A stretch of 64,000 nucleotides of DNA from Flaccisagitta enflata (taxonomy: Eukaryota > Chaetognatha > Sagittoidea > Aphragmophora). The notes below the pieces were generated by a model. The model ran no database searches, was not told the DNA's origin, and was given only the letters and a program-made list of their open reading frames with translations. Positions within the stretch are counted from its first letter, which is position 1. Every line of letters begins with the position of its first letter. This document shows positions 17,915-29,965 of the stretch, one piece after another. The stretch is taken from NCBI GenBank assembly GCA_965153355.1, contig OZ231126.1, forward strand, positions 109,430,001 to 109,494,000, in the 5' to 3' direction. The translations under genes were made by a program, and so were the position numbers.

Positions 17915-18113
17915 TAGTAAATGATTGAATGATAGAATGGATGGATGGATGACTGAATGAATGACTGAATGACTGAATGACTGAATGAATGAAAATGAAA
18001 ATGAATGTGCGGAGGCAAGAGAGGTGACAGACAGAATGAAAGACATCAAAATTGGCAGTTGTGTGTGGTTTCTACATATGCATGACCTCTTACCACGGCT
18101 TCACTCCTCCTCA
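17915..18113. other. Intergenic with GAATGA-type simple repeat
   Basis: Short 'gaatgactgaatgaatga' repeats at 17925-18005. No gene seen. Confidence 0.5.
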
Positions 18114-18121
18114 CTATCAAG

Positions 18122-18449
18122 TAGGGCGGTCACCTGGAGGGTGAATTGTGGTCAAATTTCAGAATGCCTCGGCCAACTAACCATACACTCTATGTCGTAT
18201 TCAAAAAGGAATTGAGGCAAGCGGAGATCGGTATCTGGAAAGAAAACCCGCACGGCAACACTATAGAGTTTCAATGGGCGTAAAATTGCTTACATATACT
18301 TTACCATTGTGTTGCTGTGCGGGTTTCTTGATCAAATACCGACCTCTGCTTGTCTGATTTACTGCCAGAATGTTACTAAGCGTATGTGGTTAGATGGCGG
18401 AGGAGATTTTGAATTTTGAGCCAAATTCACCCTTCAGGTAGCCGCCCTT
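18122..18449. mobile_element. 328-bp foldback MITE with perfect 8-bp target duplication
   Basis: The element is flanked by CTATCAAG at 18114-18121 and 18450-18457. The arms are about 145 bp and imperfectly complementary. The left arm reads TAGGGCGGTCACCTGGAGGG, AAACCCGCACGGCAACAC, and the right arm is its inverse. 8-bp duplications and short G-rich ends suggest a hAT-type origin. No ORF. Related to 25491-25797. Confidence 0.85.
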
Positions 18450-19139
18450 CTATCAAGGGTATGGTTTCTTGACAAAGGCTCACAAGGCCCTCTTTCATAT
18501 TTTTCAGTCCGGGTATAGTGAGAATTATTGTTCCACCCATCATATCTAATTGGGGATATTGCTTGGCAGCTGATTTGATACACTTTAGTATGATACAAAG
18601 TATAGCAGTATAGAATGCCACCAAAGGAGCTATACTTACAATTTGTCAAAAAATAAAAATCATCTTTATCAGATCATCAAGGTGTGTAAACACAAGAATT
18701 TTGAGACCTTCAGCGATTTTATTTTTTTCAAATTTCATTTATCTTCCGTTTTTTCCAAAACCCCATTTTAGCCGCTAATTTGTATATTGCTGTTTTATTG
18801 ATTTTATATTAGAATTATTGTTCGTAAACATATGAAAGTAGCTATCTAAATATTTTGGTTCAATTTCTAATTGGGGTTAGGTAAAAGTTGTTTTTTTACC
18901 ACAAAAATCATAAAAAGAAATAAAACTTGATATTCTTTGTTGAAGTTTTGGGTCTTATTTTCAACAAAACTAGGTGGAGACTCTGAAAGTATATATATTA
19001 TTGACAATCTTTTCCTGCGCTAAAAAAACGGAAGACGACTGAAATTTGAAAAAATAAAAACGCTAAAAATCTTGAAATTCTTTTGTTAACGCTCCCTGAT
19101 GTTGATGATCTGATCAAAGATACTTGCCTTGCCGTGTCG

Positions 19140-19434
19140 GTTGGTAGGTCGGTTGGTCAGTCCGTTTGTCCGTCCATCCATCACATTTCTAAAATTATGA
19201 CTTTTTAAGGTAATTTAGGGTAATTTAAGGTACTCTAGGGTATTTCAGGGTACTTTAGGGTACTTAAGGGTTTAGGGTTGAAGGAATGAATATGAATGTG
19301 GTGAGGCATGAAAGGTGATTGGAATGAAGAAATACGCCAGAGTCAGCCGTTTTTCGCATTTCAAACATTTGCGTGACCGACCGACCAACCGACCAACCAA
19401 CCGACGGACATGACCTCTTTTAGAACACATAAAA
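19140..19434. repeat. Repeat-tail fragments
   Basis: A reversed GACC/GGAC run at 19140-19185, ten 'taatttagggta'-like units at 19208-19275, and a family B-like tail (AACCGACC run then 'gacctcttttagaacacat') at 19371-19434. Confidence 0.5.
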
Positions 19435-21598
19435 GTGCGAGGACGCACTTATAAAAGGGTAAATGTCACAATCTCTTTTCGAAGCGCGAACCCAACTTAC
19501 CACCACGTTATCAGTGTTACCGCAATGTCTATTGCATTGTGACAAGTTTTTATAGTTTGATGACCTACCTAACTACCTGGATTACCTTGCCAAACCATTT
19601 TTTGTGACCACCCCTACCCCTAGGGGACCTAAAAAATAAGGTCAAAATGGCCACATTGGCATGTCCGGATTTTGTCCGGACAAGCAAAAAGCAAGCAAAA
19701 CCTATCAAAGAAAATCTGATCATTTCTCAGCTTTTAATCAGGTATCATCAATCCCATGTAATGTACAACAAATTTCATCCCACTGTGCAAATGCTAAGTT
19801 ATTCAAATATTGTAATATCATCCAATTTTAATCCTCCTAATTTTTTTGCCATTTCACAGCAAAATCTGAGGATGTCAATTATCTTTTTTTAAAACACTAT
19901 CAATTCTCAAAGTTAGGCAGTTTTCAGGTTTCCATCTAATAGAGCACTACTTGAAGGACATATGCTCCAAATTTCATTTCACTGTGTCACCCCAATCCGG
20001 CGTAATCACACTTTTTTTTCAATTGTGATTATTCCGCACACCCCCCCCAGCTCTTCTGTCACACTCATGTCACGCTGTCAGTCTGTCACTGTCACGCCAT
20101 TGTGAAGCTGATGATGGAAATTTGGTTGACACGATGAGAATGAGCATGAAATTTTGCATCTACACTGAAAATTTCAGATCTTAACTCCTTGGCATTCAGT
20201 CATTATGAAATTTTCAAAGTGAGTGGTTGGTTGATTGTTGCAGAATAATCACGCTTTGCGATGAATCTTCGTAGTTAATTCTTTGTTTCCACACAGCACT
20301 TCTCACACCAATATGCGATGCTTTTGTATCTTAATTTGGTAAAATTTCTTAAAATCAAAGTTGGCATATCTCAAGAACGATTTGAGCTAGCCCATTGAAA
20401 CTTTGCATGGTTGATACCTAGTTCAAGAGGGTCCTTTGCCTAGATTCTGATGCGACCTAAAGAATGTTATGCATTCCAACCAGACCAACCAGCCTACCAG
20501 ATGAAAAAACGAAAAAGTGGCATAACTTCTGATCTGTTTGAAATTTTGCATGAAGCTTCCTTTAAAGGTTCCTCATCACTGGTTTGAATAAGAGCTTGGG
20601 TAAAAAAATTTTTCTCCAACAGCCCACCCAGCCAGAAATGGTACTTTTAGAGATTTTTTAAAAAACTAAAAAAATTCAAAGATTTCTTAGCAACATATGA
20701 TCACACATGATTGCTTGAACGTTATCAATAAGAATTTTACTGTTAAATTGATTTCTTTATTGTATTTAGCTAAATTCTTTAGTAATAAAACTGCCAATAA
20801 TACCGTTTTAAGCCTAATTTGCATGAAAAATGAGCTTTTATAAGAAAATCCAAGTATGGATTCATATGTTATAACAGGTAAGCTACATGATGATGAATGG
20901 TTTTGTTCAATTTTCAAACATGAAAAATTGATGAATTCCACCCATCCATGTTTGGCTTTCCATGACAATCGCCAAAGACCCTGTCTTTTTCTTTCAAGAA
21001 ATAAAAGGGAACACAATTGAACAAGCAATCAAAATTTTATCACAATCAACGTTGCGAATGAAAAAAATATTTTGGTACAAAGAAAATATACGCAGATCAC
21101 AGACAAGAGGGGGGGGGGGTTGAACGCATAAAGGTCTTTCAGTATGCATTCTTTGATGCCTTCCTTGACTTGATGGCGGCCACAGGTGTGTTGACACTGC
21201 AGGCCTTCATAATTTGGAGAAGCGGGAAGCGCCGCTTTGGAAGGTGAAGAAATTTGTTGGAAGAACTTGGAAGAGGAAAGGGGGAAAGAGAGAAGAAAAA
21301 AAAATAAGGAAAAAAGTAAGGAAAGGAGAAAAGGGTGAATTTTCAATAGAACGGAATATTTTTTTTTAAATTTAATTCAGTGTGTCATTTTGCAACTTAT
21401 TACCACTATGCTAATGACTTATTACCACTTATTACCACTTATCACCACTAAGCTAATGACATCAGCAGGTATCATGATGCTTCTTCTCTGCCGAGTGCCG
21501 AGGCAAAAATTTACCCTAAACGCTGCCAACATGACTTAAAGCTTGGGATCAGCGGTGAGGTGAAGCCCCCTTCCCCTTCAGGATTTCACTTTTATTGT
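19435..21598. other. Intergenic, nothing recognised
   Basis: AT-rich unique sequence. A few open frames (for example 19647-19892 and 20687-21028 minus) have no recognisable domains and biased composition, so I do not call genes. Confidence 0.5.
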
Positions 21599-21600
21599 TA

Positions 21601-22179
21601 CAGGGTGTTCAATCTCAAAGTCGGGAAAGTAAAAAGCTTACATTTCTAAACGCTATAAGTCAGTGATTTCAAACTATTTTTTTCTTGTAGTATTATGTTT
21701 GACGTTTTTTGTGTAAAAATTTCATTGGTCTAGCTTAAATAGTTTGTCCACAACATCAATTTGAAGTAAAACAAGTATTTACAGTTGAAGCTCAAAAACT
21801 CAACATTGTTTTTTGATATTTTACCTTAAATTTTCAAACGGCATGATGATCGGGGCCAGATTGGTCTCAGATGTAAACATCTTCAAATTATACTTAATTT
21901 GAGACCAATCTGACATTCTTACTTCAATTCGTTTAGAAACTAGAGCAATTTTAAGAAAAACTATCATGATTGAAATGAGAGTTTTTTAGCTCAAACTTTA
22001 TATTTTTGTTTTACATAAAATTGATGTTGTGGGCAAACTATTGAGGCTAGACCAATGAAATTTTTATACAAAAAACGTCAACCATATTACTACCATTGAA
22101 AAATGATTTGAAATCACTGACTGGTTGCATTTAGAAATTGAAAGCTTTTACTTTTCCGACTTTGAGATTGAACACAGGG
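21601..22179. mobile_element. ~579-bp foldback MITE, probable TA target duplication
   Basis: The left end CAGGGTGTTCAATCTCAAAG and the right end's complement CCCTGTGTTCAATCTCAAAG begin ~190-bp inverted arms sharing 'gacgttttttgt', 'tttcattggtctagc' and 'acaacatcaattt'. TA is present on both sides (21599-21600 and 22180-22181). No coding capacity. Confidence 0.75.
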
Positions 22180-22283
22180 TACATGCGATCATCATTGGAT
22201 AAACGGCCGGATCTCAAAACATTTCCTCCACAGAGAAGATTTTTCATAGTTGCCCCAACTGCCCCAAGATCTTGAGAAAATCA

Positions 22284-22446
22284 TTTTTAGTTGCAGACAC
22301 GCAACTCTATAAGAGGCTTTGTCCGTCCGTCCGTCTGTCTGTCCGTCCGTCCGTCCGTCGGTGAGCATGAGTTGAAAAGTGTGAAAACGCGCATTTCCGC
22401 TCCTGCCCACCCGTCCGCAACTGGTGGCCGTGTATCCGGCCTTGTT
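22284..22446 (-). repeat. AACAAGGCC-family A element, divergent copy
   Basis: Reverse orientation, from 'tttttagttgcagacacgc' through a GTCC run to 'gtgtatccggccttgtt'. Confidence 0.65.
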
Positions 22447-23100
22447 AAAGGTTCTTCTCATTAGTTTATATCATTTTCATTGTACATTGCAAAGGCAGGT
22501 CCAAACAACAAGAAAATAAAACTTTATACTAACTTCGATGCAAGGAGTTTTATCCAAATAGATACCATGCTCAAATAGTAAATTATTTCCCCTGGCTATA
22601 AGTTTACGATCCCCCCTGCCTCCATCTCACCTATGGTTGTGTTCAGAGGCAGGCGAAATATCCGTGGACGATGTCATCAGGGGGTCAAGGTTGTCGGTAT
22701 GACGACGCAAACAGACGCAAACAGGGTGGGGTGGGGTGGGCCAAAAAAGACGCCACCGCAAACCACGCCAAAGAGCCGCCCCGAACAAAGATAATTCCGC
22801 GTCACAACACCAGGACACCACGCCAATACGCCACACCGAAGATAACCGAAGGAGAAACAAAAAGGGACAGCAATTAAGACAGGAAATGATAAATGTAAAT
22901 AATATATATGCAAACCAAGACAATCAACTGCACTCAAGTCGCTATACCAAAGTACTCAGCTACAAGCTCTCCAACCTTCATGATCCACCGTGAAATCCTC
23001 CACGAACCTGGGTGAGCTGGAGAGCAGGGGAAATATCCGTGGACGCTGATCAGCGGGTCAACGTCGGTCTTCAGTCTGGACAGCCGCCCTATCAAACCAC
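22447..23100. other. Low-copy sequence at left edge of satellite block
   Basis: It contains two copies of 'gaaatatccgtggacg' (22658 and 23029), each followed by a 'gggtcaa' stretch. Positions 22979-23034 are repeated almost exactly at 28993-29049, at the other side of the satellite block. No gene seen. Confidence 0.55.
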
Positions 23101-23139
23101 CCAACACTTACCCAACACTGAAACATGATTCATCCACCG

Positions 23140-23480
23140 CCCCCCAATGGTAAAAAACTGCTCAATAACCCAATTACCAACTAGCGCCACCTTGATGCAA
23201 CATATCCCTATGTGTGTAGCCCAACAAATCAAAGCCCATTTTCCTACATTACAACAATGCAACACATATCGATGTGTAAAGCCTAATAAATCCAAGCCCA
23301 TTCCCAATGTTGCTTCAACGCGACACATCCTGATGTGTGGAGCCCCATAAACTAACCAAAGCCCGTTTATGGAGCCCAACAACCTTACCAAAGCCCATTT
23401 ATGCACCCTGACACCCAAAGCCCTTAGCCCAAAGCCCAAAGCCCTTATTAAACTAACACTTAAACGTCACACATCTCCAT
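23140..23480. repeat. Degenerate ~60-bp tandem repeat
   Basis: Units contain 'cacatctccatgtgt/cacatcctgatgtgt' and 'caaagccca' with variation. Confidence 0.65.
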
Positions 23481-25480
23481 GTGTTGAGCCAACATCAAAC
23501 CAAACGGGGAGGGGGCAATGCACAAGCAGCGAGGGGAATCAAGGCCTCGCAATCCCAAACGCAGGGCTGAGGCGACAAATCACCACAGCACAAGCACACC
23601 AGCAACAGAAAACATGCCTTACCAAGCCCAAGGGGCGCTTCAAACTATGAGCAACAGCATAGCTAGGTGGGCACAAAAGCACTACTCCATAAGGCGGCCA
23701 CACAAATGTAGAGTAGGACAACAACAGGCTTGACAACACAGCAGGGCAAGCAAAAGGGCCCAGCAGTGACACCACTCAAAGATGGCATCATAGGCAGAGC
23801 AACAAAGCGAGTGGCACCATGGCCATGCCGGCCCAATGGCCTAGCAACAGGCACAACAGCATGACCATACAAGCAGGCAAAAAATCAAAAAGTGCACAGC
23901 AAAACAAGCACCGCAGTGTGTTGACTCAACAACACTGAAGTCACAGCAACAACAGACTTAATGCTCAATGACTCAATGGCTCAACCAAGCAGATGGCGTG
24001 CTCAACCACACATAGCACGTCATAGCACAACAATGCACATTTCGCGGCACAACAATGCACAGCACAAAAACACACATTTAAAAGCTCAACAATACACATG
24101 TCAAAGCACAACAACACACACGTCAAAGCACAACAACGCACACGTCAAAGTACAACAACGCACATGTCAAAGTACAACAATGCACATGTCAAAGCACAAC
24201 AACGCACATGTCAAAGCACAACAACGCACATGTCAAAGCACAAAAACGCATATGTCAAAGCACAACAATGCAAATGTCAAAGCACAACGCACATGTCAAA
24301 GCTCAACAACGCACATGTCAAAGCTCAACAAGGCACATCTCAAAGCACAACAACGCACATGTCAAAGCTCAACAACGCATGTGTCAGGACAATGCAAATG
24401 TCCAAACCCAACAAGCAGATGGCACAACCTAACCACGCAACCTAACACATCAGCACAACACAAGTCGCAGCACCATAGCTGATGCGGCGCATTTACGCAC
24501 ATGTTGCTGCACAATTGTGCAAATGTCACCGCACATTTAGGCACACATTGTCGCACAATAACACACATGTTATCTCAACAAAAACTTGAACATACCGCAG
24601 CAAAATTATGCACACGCTGCAGCAAAATTATGCAAGCGTTGCAGCACAATTATTCCCATGTGGCAGCACAACAACATACCGTAACAAAACAACGCAAATT
24701 AGAGCACATGTTGCAACAACACAAATTACAGCACATGTCAAGGTTCAACAACCCACATATCAAAGCTCAACAACGCACATGTCAAAGCCCAGCAGGGCAC
24801 ATGTCAAAGCTGAACTAAACACATAACAGGGCACATCTCAATAAAACATATGCTGCTGCATAACCAACATTGCACCGCAAAAACACATATGTCGCAGCTC
24901 CACAATGCACACAAAACAGCTCAATCACGCACATGTCACAGCTCGCTCAACGTAACATCCAAAAGCTCAAGTACATGTCGCAGCTTGATCATGCATGCGC
25001 AACAGGTCAATAAGCTCATGCCACAGCTCGACAAAGCATGAGCCACAGCTTGATAAAGCGTGCTACACGGCTCAATCCTCATGCCTCACTCAACAAGCCG
25101 CCACGGCTTAACATGACATATGTCACAGCTTGCAAACAATCGTCGCTACACATAACACAGCTTCCTTGGCTCACCAATGCAGAGGACAGAGCTCATGATA
25201 CAGACGCTACGGCCCAGGATTGCAGACAAAATAAGGCAGCATCGCATATAACAGGGCCTAGCAGGGCTTGTCACAATCACAAAGGTCACAGCAAACAAAG
25301 CAGAAGTAAGATTGGCCATGCAGATGTCACATAGCTCAATAAAGCATACATCACAGCTAAGCATGCAAATGCCACCACTTGACCATGTATATGTCACAAC
25401 AAACAAACCTGAGCGCTTTCAGACAGACCTCCATTGATACTCAACTTCAGCTGCTTCAGATAGACTTCTACTAGGACACG
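23481..25480. repeat. ~22-bp minisatellite region (caacgcacatgtcaaagcac)
   Basis: The clearest block is 24080-24390, with about 14 units of 'caacgcacatgtcaaagcac'. It degrades on both sides into related 'cacagctcaacaa' units. Long open frames here are repeat translations (cycling QST/HNNAHVK), not genes. Confidence 0.8.
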
Positions 25481-25490
25481 ACCCCCGCAA

Positions 25491-25797
25491 TGGGATGGTC
25501 ACGAAATAGGGTCAAATTTCAAAAAATGATATACCCTAGTTTTTTGCATAAATGTACCAAAAAAGTAGGTTTTCTCACAAGTAGAGGTCTGAATTTGAAG
25601 ATTAAACCATGGCGGCAAAACTATAGGCTTCCTATGGCAATAAAAAAATCCCCATAGCAACCCTATAGTTTTGCCAACAGGGTTTCTTGTTTGATTTCAC
25701 ACCCCAGCTTGTGAGAAATCCTTCTTTTTTTGGAAAGTTGTGCAAAGGGCTCAAGTATATCAATATATGAAATTTGACCCAATTTGGGACCACCCTA
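25491..25797. mobile_element. 307-bp foldback MITE with perfect 8-bp target duplication
   Basis: CCCCGCAA occurs at 25483-25490 and 25798-25805. The arms are imperfectly complementary: TGGGATGGTC...GGGTCAAATTTCA on the left, and TAGGGTGGTCC...GGGTCAAATTTCA as the right end's complement. It resembles 18122-18449 in its ends. It is inserted inside the minisatellite block. Confidence 0.85.
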
Positions 25798-25805
25798 CCC
25801 CGCAA

Positions 25806-27440
25806 CACAGTAAACTTTCACCGGGACTCAACTCGGCCATTATGGACAGACTTCTGCTAGGTCTCAACCCCAGCCCCTCCAGACAGAGTTCAACCGAGAC
25901 ACCCCCAGTAATTTCAAAATTCCTGCTGAAACTCGAACTCCAGCAACTTCAGACTTCCACAACACAAGGGATCAGACCTTGCGATCAGGCTTCTATCATT
26001 ACACAACCCCAGCAATATGGCTTGACTTCTTACGGGAATAATTCCGGCCATTCGGACAAACTTCTACTGGGTCTCAACCCCAGCTGGTCCAGACAGGTCT
26101 AAATTAGGAGTCAACCCAAGCAATTCCAGACAGGCTTCGACTGGAACTCAACCCCAGCAATTCCAGACAGGCTTCGACTGGAACTCAACCCCAGCAATTC
26201 CAGACAGGCTTCCACGGGAACTCAACCCTAGCAATTCGAGACAGGCTTCAAATGGAACTCAACCCCAGCAATTCCAGACAGGCTTCGACTGGGACTCAAC
26301 CCCAGCAATTTCAGACAGGCTTCGACTGGGACTCAACCCCAGCAATTTCAGACAGACTTCAACTGGAACTCAATCCCAGCAGTTCCACAGGCTTCGACTG
26401 GGACCCCAACCCAGCAATTCCAGACAAGCTTTGACTGAGACTCCAACCCAGCAATTCCAGACAAGCTTCGACTGGGACTCCAACCCAGCAAATCCAGACA
26501 AGCTTTGACTGGGACTCCAACCCAGCAATGACAGACAAGCTTCGACTGGGACTCCAACCCAGCAATGACAGACAAGCTTTGACTGGGACTCCAACCCAGC
26601 AAATCCAGACAAGCTTTGACTGGGACTCCAACCCAGCAAATCCAGACAAGCTTCGACTGGGACTCCAACCCAGCAAATCCAGACAAGCTTCGACTCAGAG
26701 TCCAACCCAGCAATGACAGACAAGCTTTGACTGAGAGTCCAACCCAGCAATGACAGACAAGCTTCGACTGGGACTCCAACCCAGCAATTACAGACAAGCT
26801 TCAACTGAGACTCCAACCCAGCAATTACAGGCAAGCTTCGACTTGGACTCCAACCCAGCAATTACAGACAAGCTTCGACTGACACTCAAACCCAGCAATT
26901 ACAGACAAGCTTCGACTGGGACTCCAACCCAGCAATAACAGACAAGCTTCAACTGGGACTCCAACCCAGCAATTACAGACAAGCTTCGACTGAGACTTCA
27001 ACCCAGCACTTACAGAAAAGCTTCGACTGGGACTCCAATCCAGCAATTACAGACAAGCTTCGACTGGGACTCCAACCCAGCAAATCCAGACAAGCTTTGA
27101 CTGGGACTTAAACCCAGCAATAACAGACAAGCTTCAACTGGGACTCCAACCCAGCAATTACAGACAAGCTTCAACTGGGACTCCAACCCAGCAATTCCAA
27201 CAATTCCAGACAAGCTTCGACTGGGACTCAAACCCAGCAATTCCAGACAGGCTTCAACTGGGACTCAAACCCAGCAATTCCAGACAAGCTTCAACTGGGA
27301 CTCAAACCCAGCAATTCCAGACAGGCTTCCACTAGGACTCAATTCCAGCAATTCCAGACAGGCTTTGACTGGGACACAAGCCCAGCTGCTTCGGACAGGC
27401 TTCGACTGGGGCTCAATCCCAGCAATTCCAATATTCTTGC
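25806..27440. repeat. 37-bp minisatellite array, ~36 well-conserved copies
   Basis: The unit reads 'cagcaattacagacaagctt' then 'cgactgggactccaacc'. It is clear from about 26100 to 27430 and degenerate before that. A 37-bp unit rotates through all three frames, so stop-free frames on the minus strand encode a repeating WVGVPVEACL / GLESQSKLV pattern. These are not taken as genes. Confidence 0.9.
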
Positions 27441-27639
27441 CATGACTGTCTCCATCGCCATTCCTGTCAATATTTCCAATACTATCCCACCACTATTTCC
27501 ATCGCTCTTCCATTGCTATCACCGATGCTACTTGCCACTGCTAGCACAGATGCTATTTCCACTGCAGTCTGCATCTCCAATGCCGAAACAAAAAGCGCTC
27601 GATGTCTTAAATCTGATGTTGACCAATAAGTCAAGAAAA

Positions 27640-28490
27640 GAATGCATCAAACGGAATTTGCCCCGACAAATCCTAGTTCAAAATCAATTTCCAATGCAGA
27701 GCGAAAAACCATGCCACCTGAACCCACAATGTTAAGATCTCCCTTAGCTTATCGATTCTCTGCAGAATCTCTTCTCCATACTAACTCCAGCAAAGGCCAG
27801 GAAAAGAATGCATCAAATATCACCAGCTATGGATCTTCTCTTAACCAATCTATTTACTTCTGAATCTCAACTACAGCTCAACAACAGCAAATGAAATTTG
27901 ATGTCTTATATCACATGGTGACCAAAAGGCCAGGAAAAGAATGCATCAAACATCAAATGCTATGGATCTTCTTCAACCAATCACTTTACTACTGAATCTC
28001 AACTTCAGCTCAACCACAACAAATAAAATTTGATGGCTTATATCAGATGCTGAAAGGCCAGGAAAAGAATGCATTAAATATCACATGCTATGGATCTTCT
28101 TCAAGCAATCAATTTACTATTTCACTTCCGAATCTCAACTTCAGCTCAACCAAAACAAATAAAATTCGATGGCTTATATCAGATGGTGACCAAAGGCCAG
28201 GAAAAGAATGCATCAAATATCAAATGCTATGGATCTCCTTCAACCAATCAATTCACTTCTGAATCTCAACTACAGGTCACCCACAGCAAGTAAAATTTGA
28301 TGGCCTATATCAGATGGTGACCAAAAGGCCAGGAAAAGAATGCATCAAATAGCACATGCTATGGATCTTCTCCAACCAACCAATTTACTTCTGAATCTCA
28401 ACTTCAGCTCAACCACAGCAAATAAAATTTGATGGCTTATATCAGATGGTGACCAAAAGGCCAGGAAAAGAATGCATCAAATATCATCTG
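27640..28490. repeat. ~134-bp tandem repeat, about six copies
   Basis: Copies begin 'ggccaggaaaagaatgcatc' near 27793, 27931, 28055, 28194, 28327 and 28459. Each continues 'gctatggatcttcttcaacc' and 'atggcttatatcagatggtg'. Spacing varies from 124 to 139 bp. Confidence 0.85.
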
Positions 28491-29568
28491 CCACAGAACC
28501 TAACCAACCAATCAATGTTTTCTGCGTCTTCAGCCAAAATGCAGCCAAAATAGACTTAGCATGGACTGACTGGGATATCTGGCAAGAGACAAAGCACCCA
28601 AGCCATGGCAGACAGAATGATTATCAACGTTTGTTCCAATTAAATGACATGGAAACTGCGGAACCTCAAACACGCGTAAGAGAATGTAATAATGCTAGAA
28701 GGGGGAAAAAGGCAGAATTATGGCAATTATATCAATTACAGAACAAATTAAACATCACAAGCTCAAACTTCAAAGACCAGAACAATATGCCATGCACAAA
28801 TACCGCTCATTGACAAAAAGAATGCCTAAAATCATGACATGATGAAACATGATACAATTAATACATCACCCAAGGTTTTAAGTTGAGCGATCATCCAAAA
28901 TTGAATCTTGCAACAGGCAACGGATTTTCTTCCCGTAACAACGTCAACCAAAGGAACGAAATCAAAGCAACTTGAGCGGAAACACGACAACCCATGATCC
29001 ACCGTGAAATCCTCCACGAACCTGGGTGAGCTGGAGAGCAGGGGAAATAGTCAGTCCGGTGCACTGTTTTTTTCCCCAAAAGGGCAAATCTTTAATTAAA
29101 GCACACTCGAGCTTATTTTTACAAACCCAAACACACAACCAGCCTAACAAGTCGACCGGCTATCTCCAGTCACATTCATCATATAACAGACAACCACTTG
29201 GTTGGACCTCAATTGATCCAGAGAGACTGCAGTTGCACCTATGCACGCTAACGTGCCTCCGGACGCCAAGCCGCGCACACCAGTGGCACTGAGGTGAACC
29301 TCATGAAAATATCTCTGGGGGACGCGTTTTTTCACTGAATTAATCATCAATACAAATCTTACTTGCGAAAGGCTACATGAACAACATGACAATATGGATA
29401 TCTTTTACATGCGCATTAGGTTTTCTTTTTTACATTGACAAACAAAAAAAATCAGTTTTTGTAAGATCTTCAACTATAATTGACAGGATTCCGAATCATC
29501 GAAATAACAATGGACCAAACATCTTAAAACTGCGATATGCAAATGATATCATTGCTGACATCAAACGC
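28491..29568. other. Intergenic, right edge of satellite block
   Basis: It holds the 57-bp direct repeat of 22979-23034 at 28993-29049. A frame at 28472-28813 (DWDIWQETKHPSHGRQNDY...) has mixed composition but no recognised domain. No gene is called. Confidence 0.45.
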
Positions 29569-29965
29569 CTTTTTGGGCAGCGGCCCCAAAGGGCCCCTTC
29601 TAGATCCTGAATTAGCTCACTCCGACTCAAGCCCAAAATTAGCCAATTAAGGTACTAGATCAGCCTTATCAGGCCCAAAATCAACCCTTTCAGACCTGAA
29701 ATCAGACCTCTCAAACCTAAAATCTGTCTCAATTCAGCCCTCAAAATGACCCTCTCAGGTTCAAATCTCCCCTCATTACTGTGCTCTATTCAATCAAATC
29801 AGTCCCTAAATGTGCTTTCTCAGGATGTCTGGAAATTCACCCCCGTGTCTTACAGGACATTGGCCCTTTGGGGCCGCTGCCCTCCTCCCACTCAGCTTCT
29901 TCAGCTAATCACTCCAAGCAGGGCATCGGGTACCACTGACCATGTGCGATCCTTGGATGACTAGT
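29569..29965 (+). mobile_element. GGGCAGCGGCCCC-family element, copy A
   Basis: It begins 'tttttgggcagcggcccc'. The inside has degenerate 'tcaggcccaaaatcaaccc' units. The inverse end 'ggccctttggggccgctgccc' lies at 29864-29884, followed by the family tail with 'gggtaccactgaccat'. It is shorter and more divergent than copies B and C. Confidence 0.6.

Noticed and set aside
23961-24482. 173-codon frame of QSTTTHMSK repeats
   Set aside because: It is a direct translation of the 22-bp minisatellite; frames on all three phases look alike.
26348-26861. 149- and 163-codon minus-strand frames (GLESQSKLV repeats)
   Set aside because: The 37-bp unit produces them in every frame. No start context, no non-repeat part and no homology recognised.
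28472-28813. 113-codon frame with mixed composition
   Set aside because: It starts in the last 134-bp satellite unit and has no recognised domain. It is possible as an exon but unsupported.
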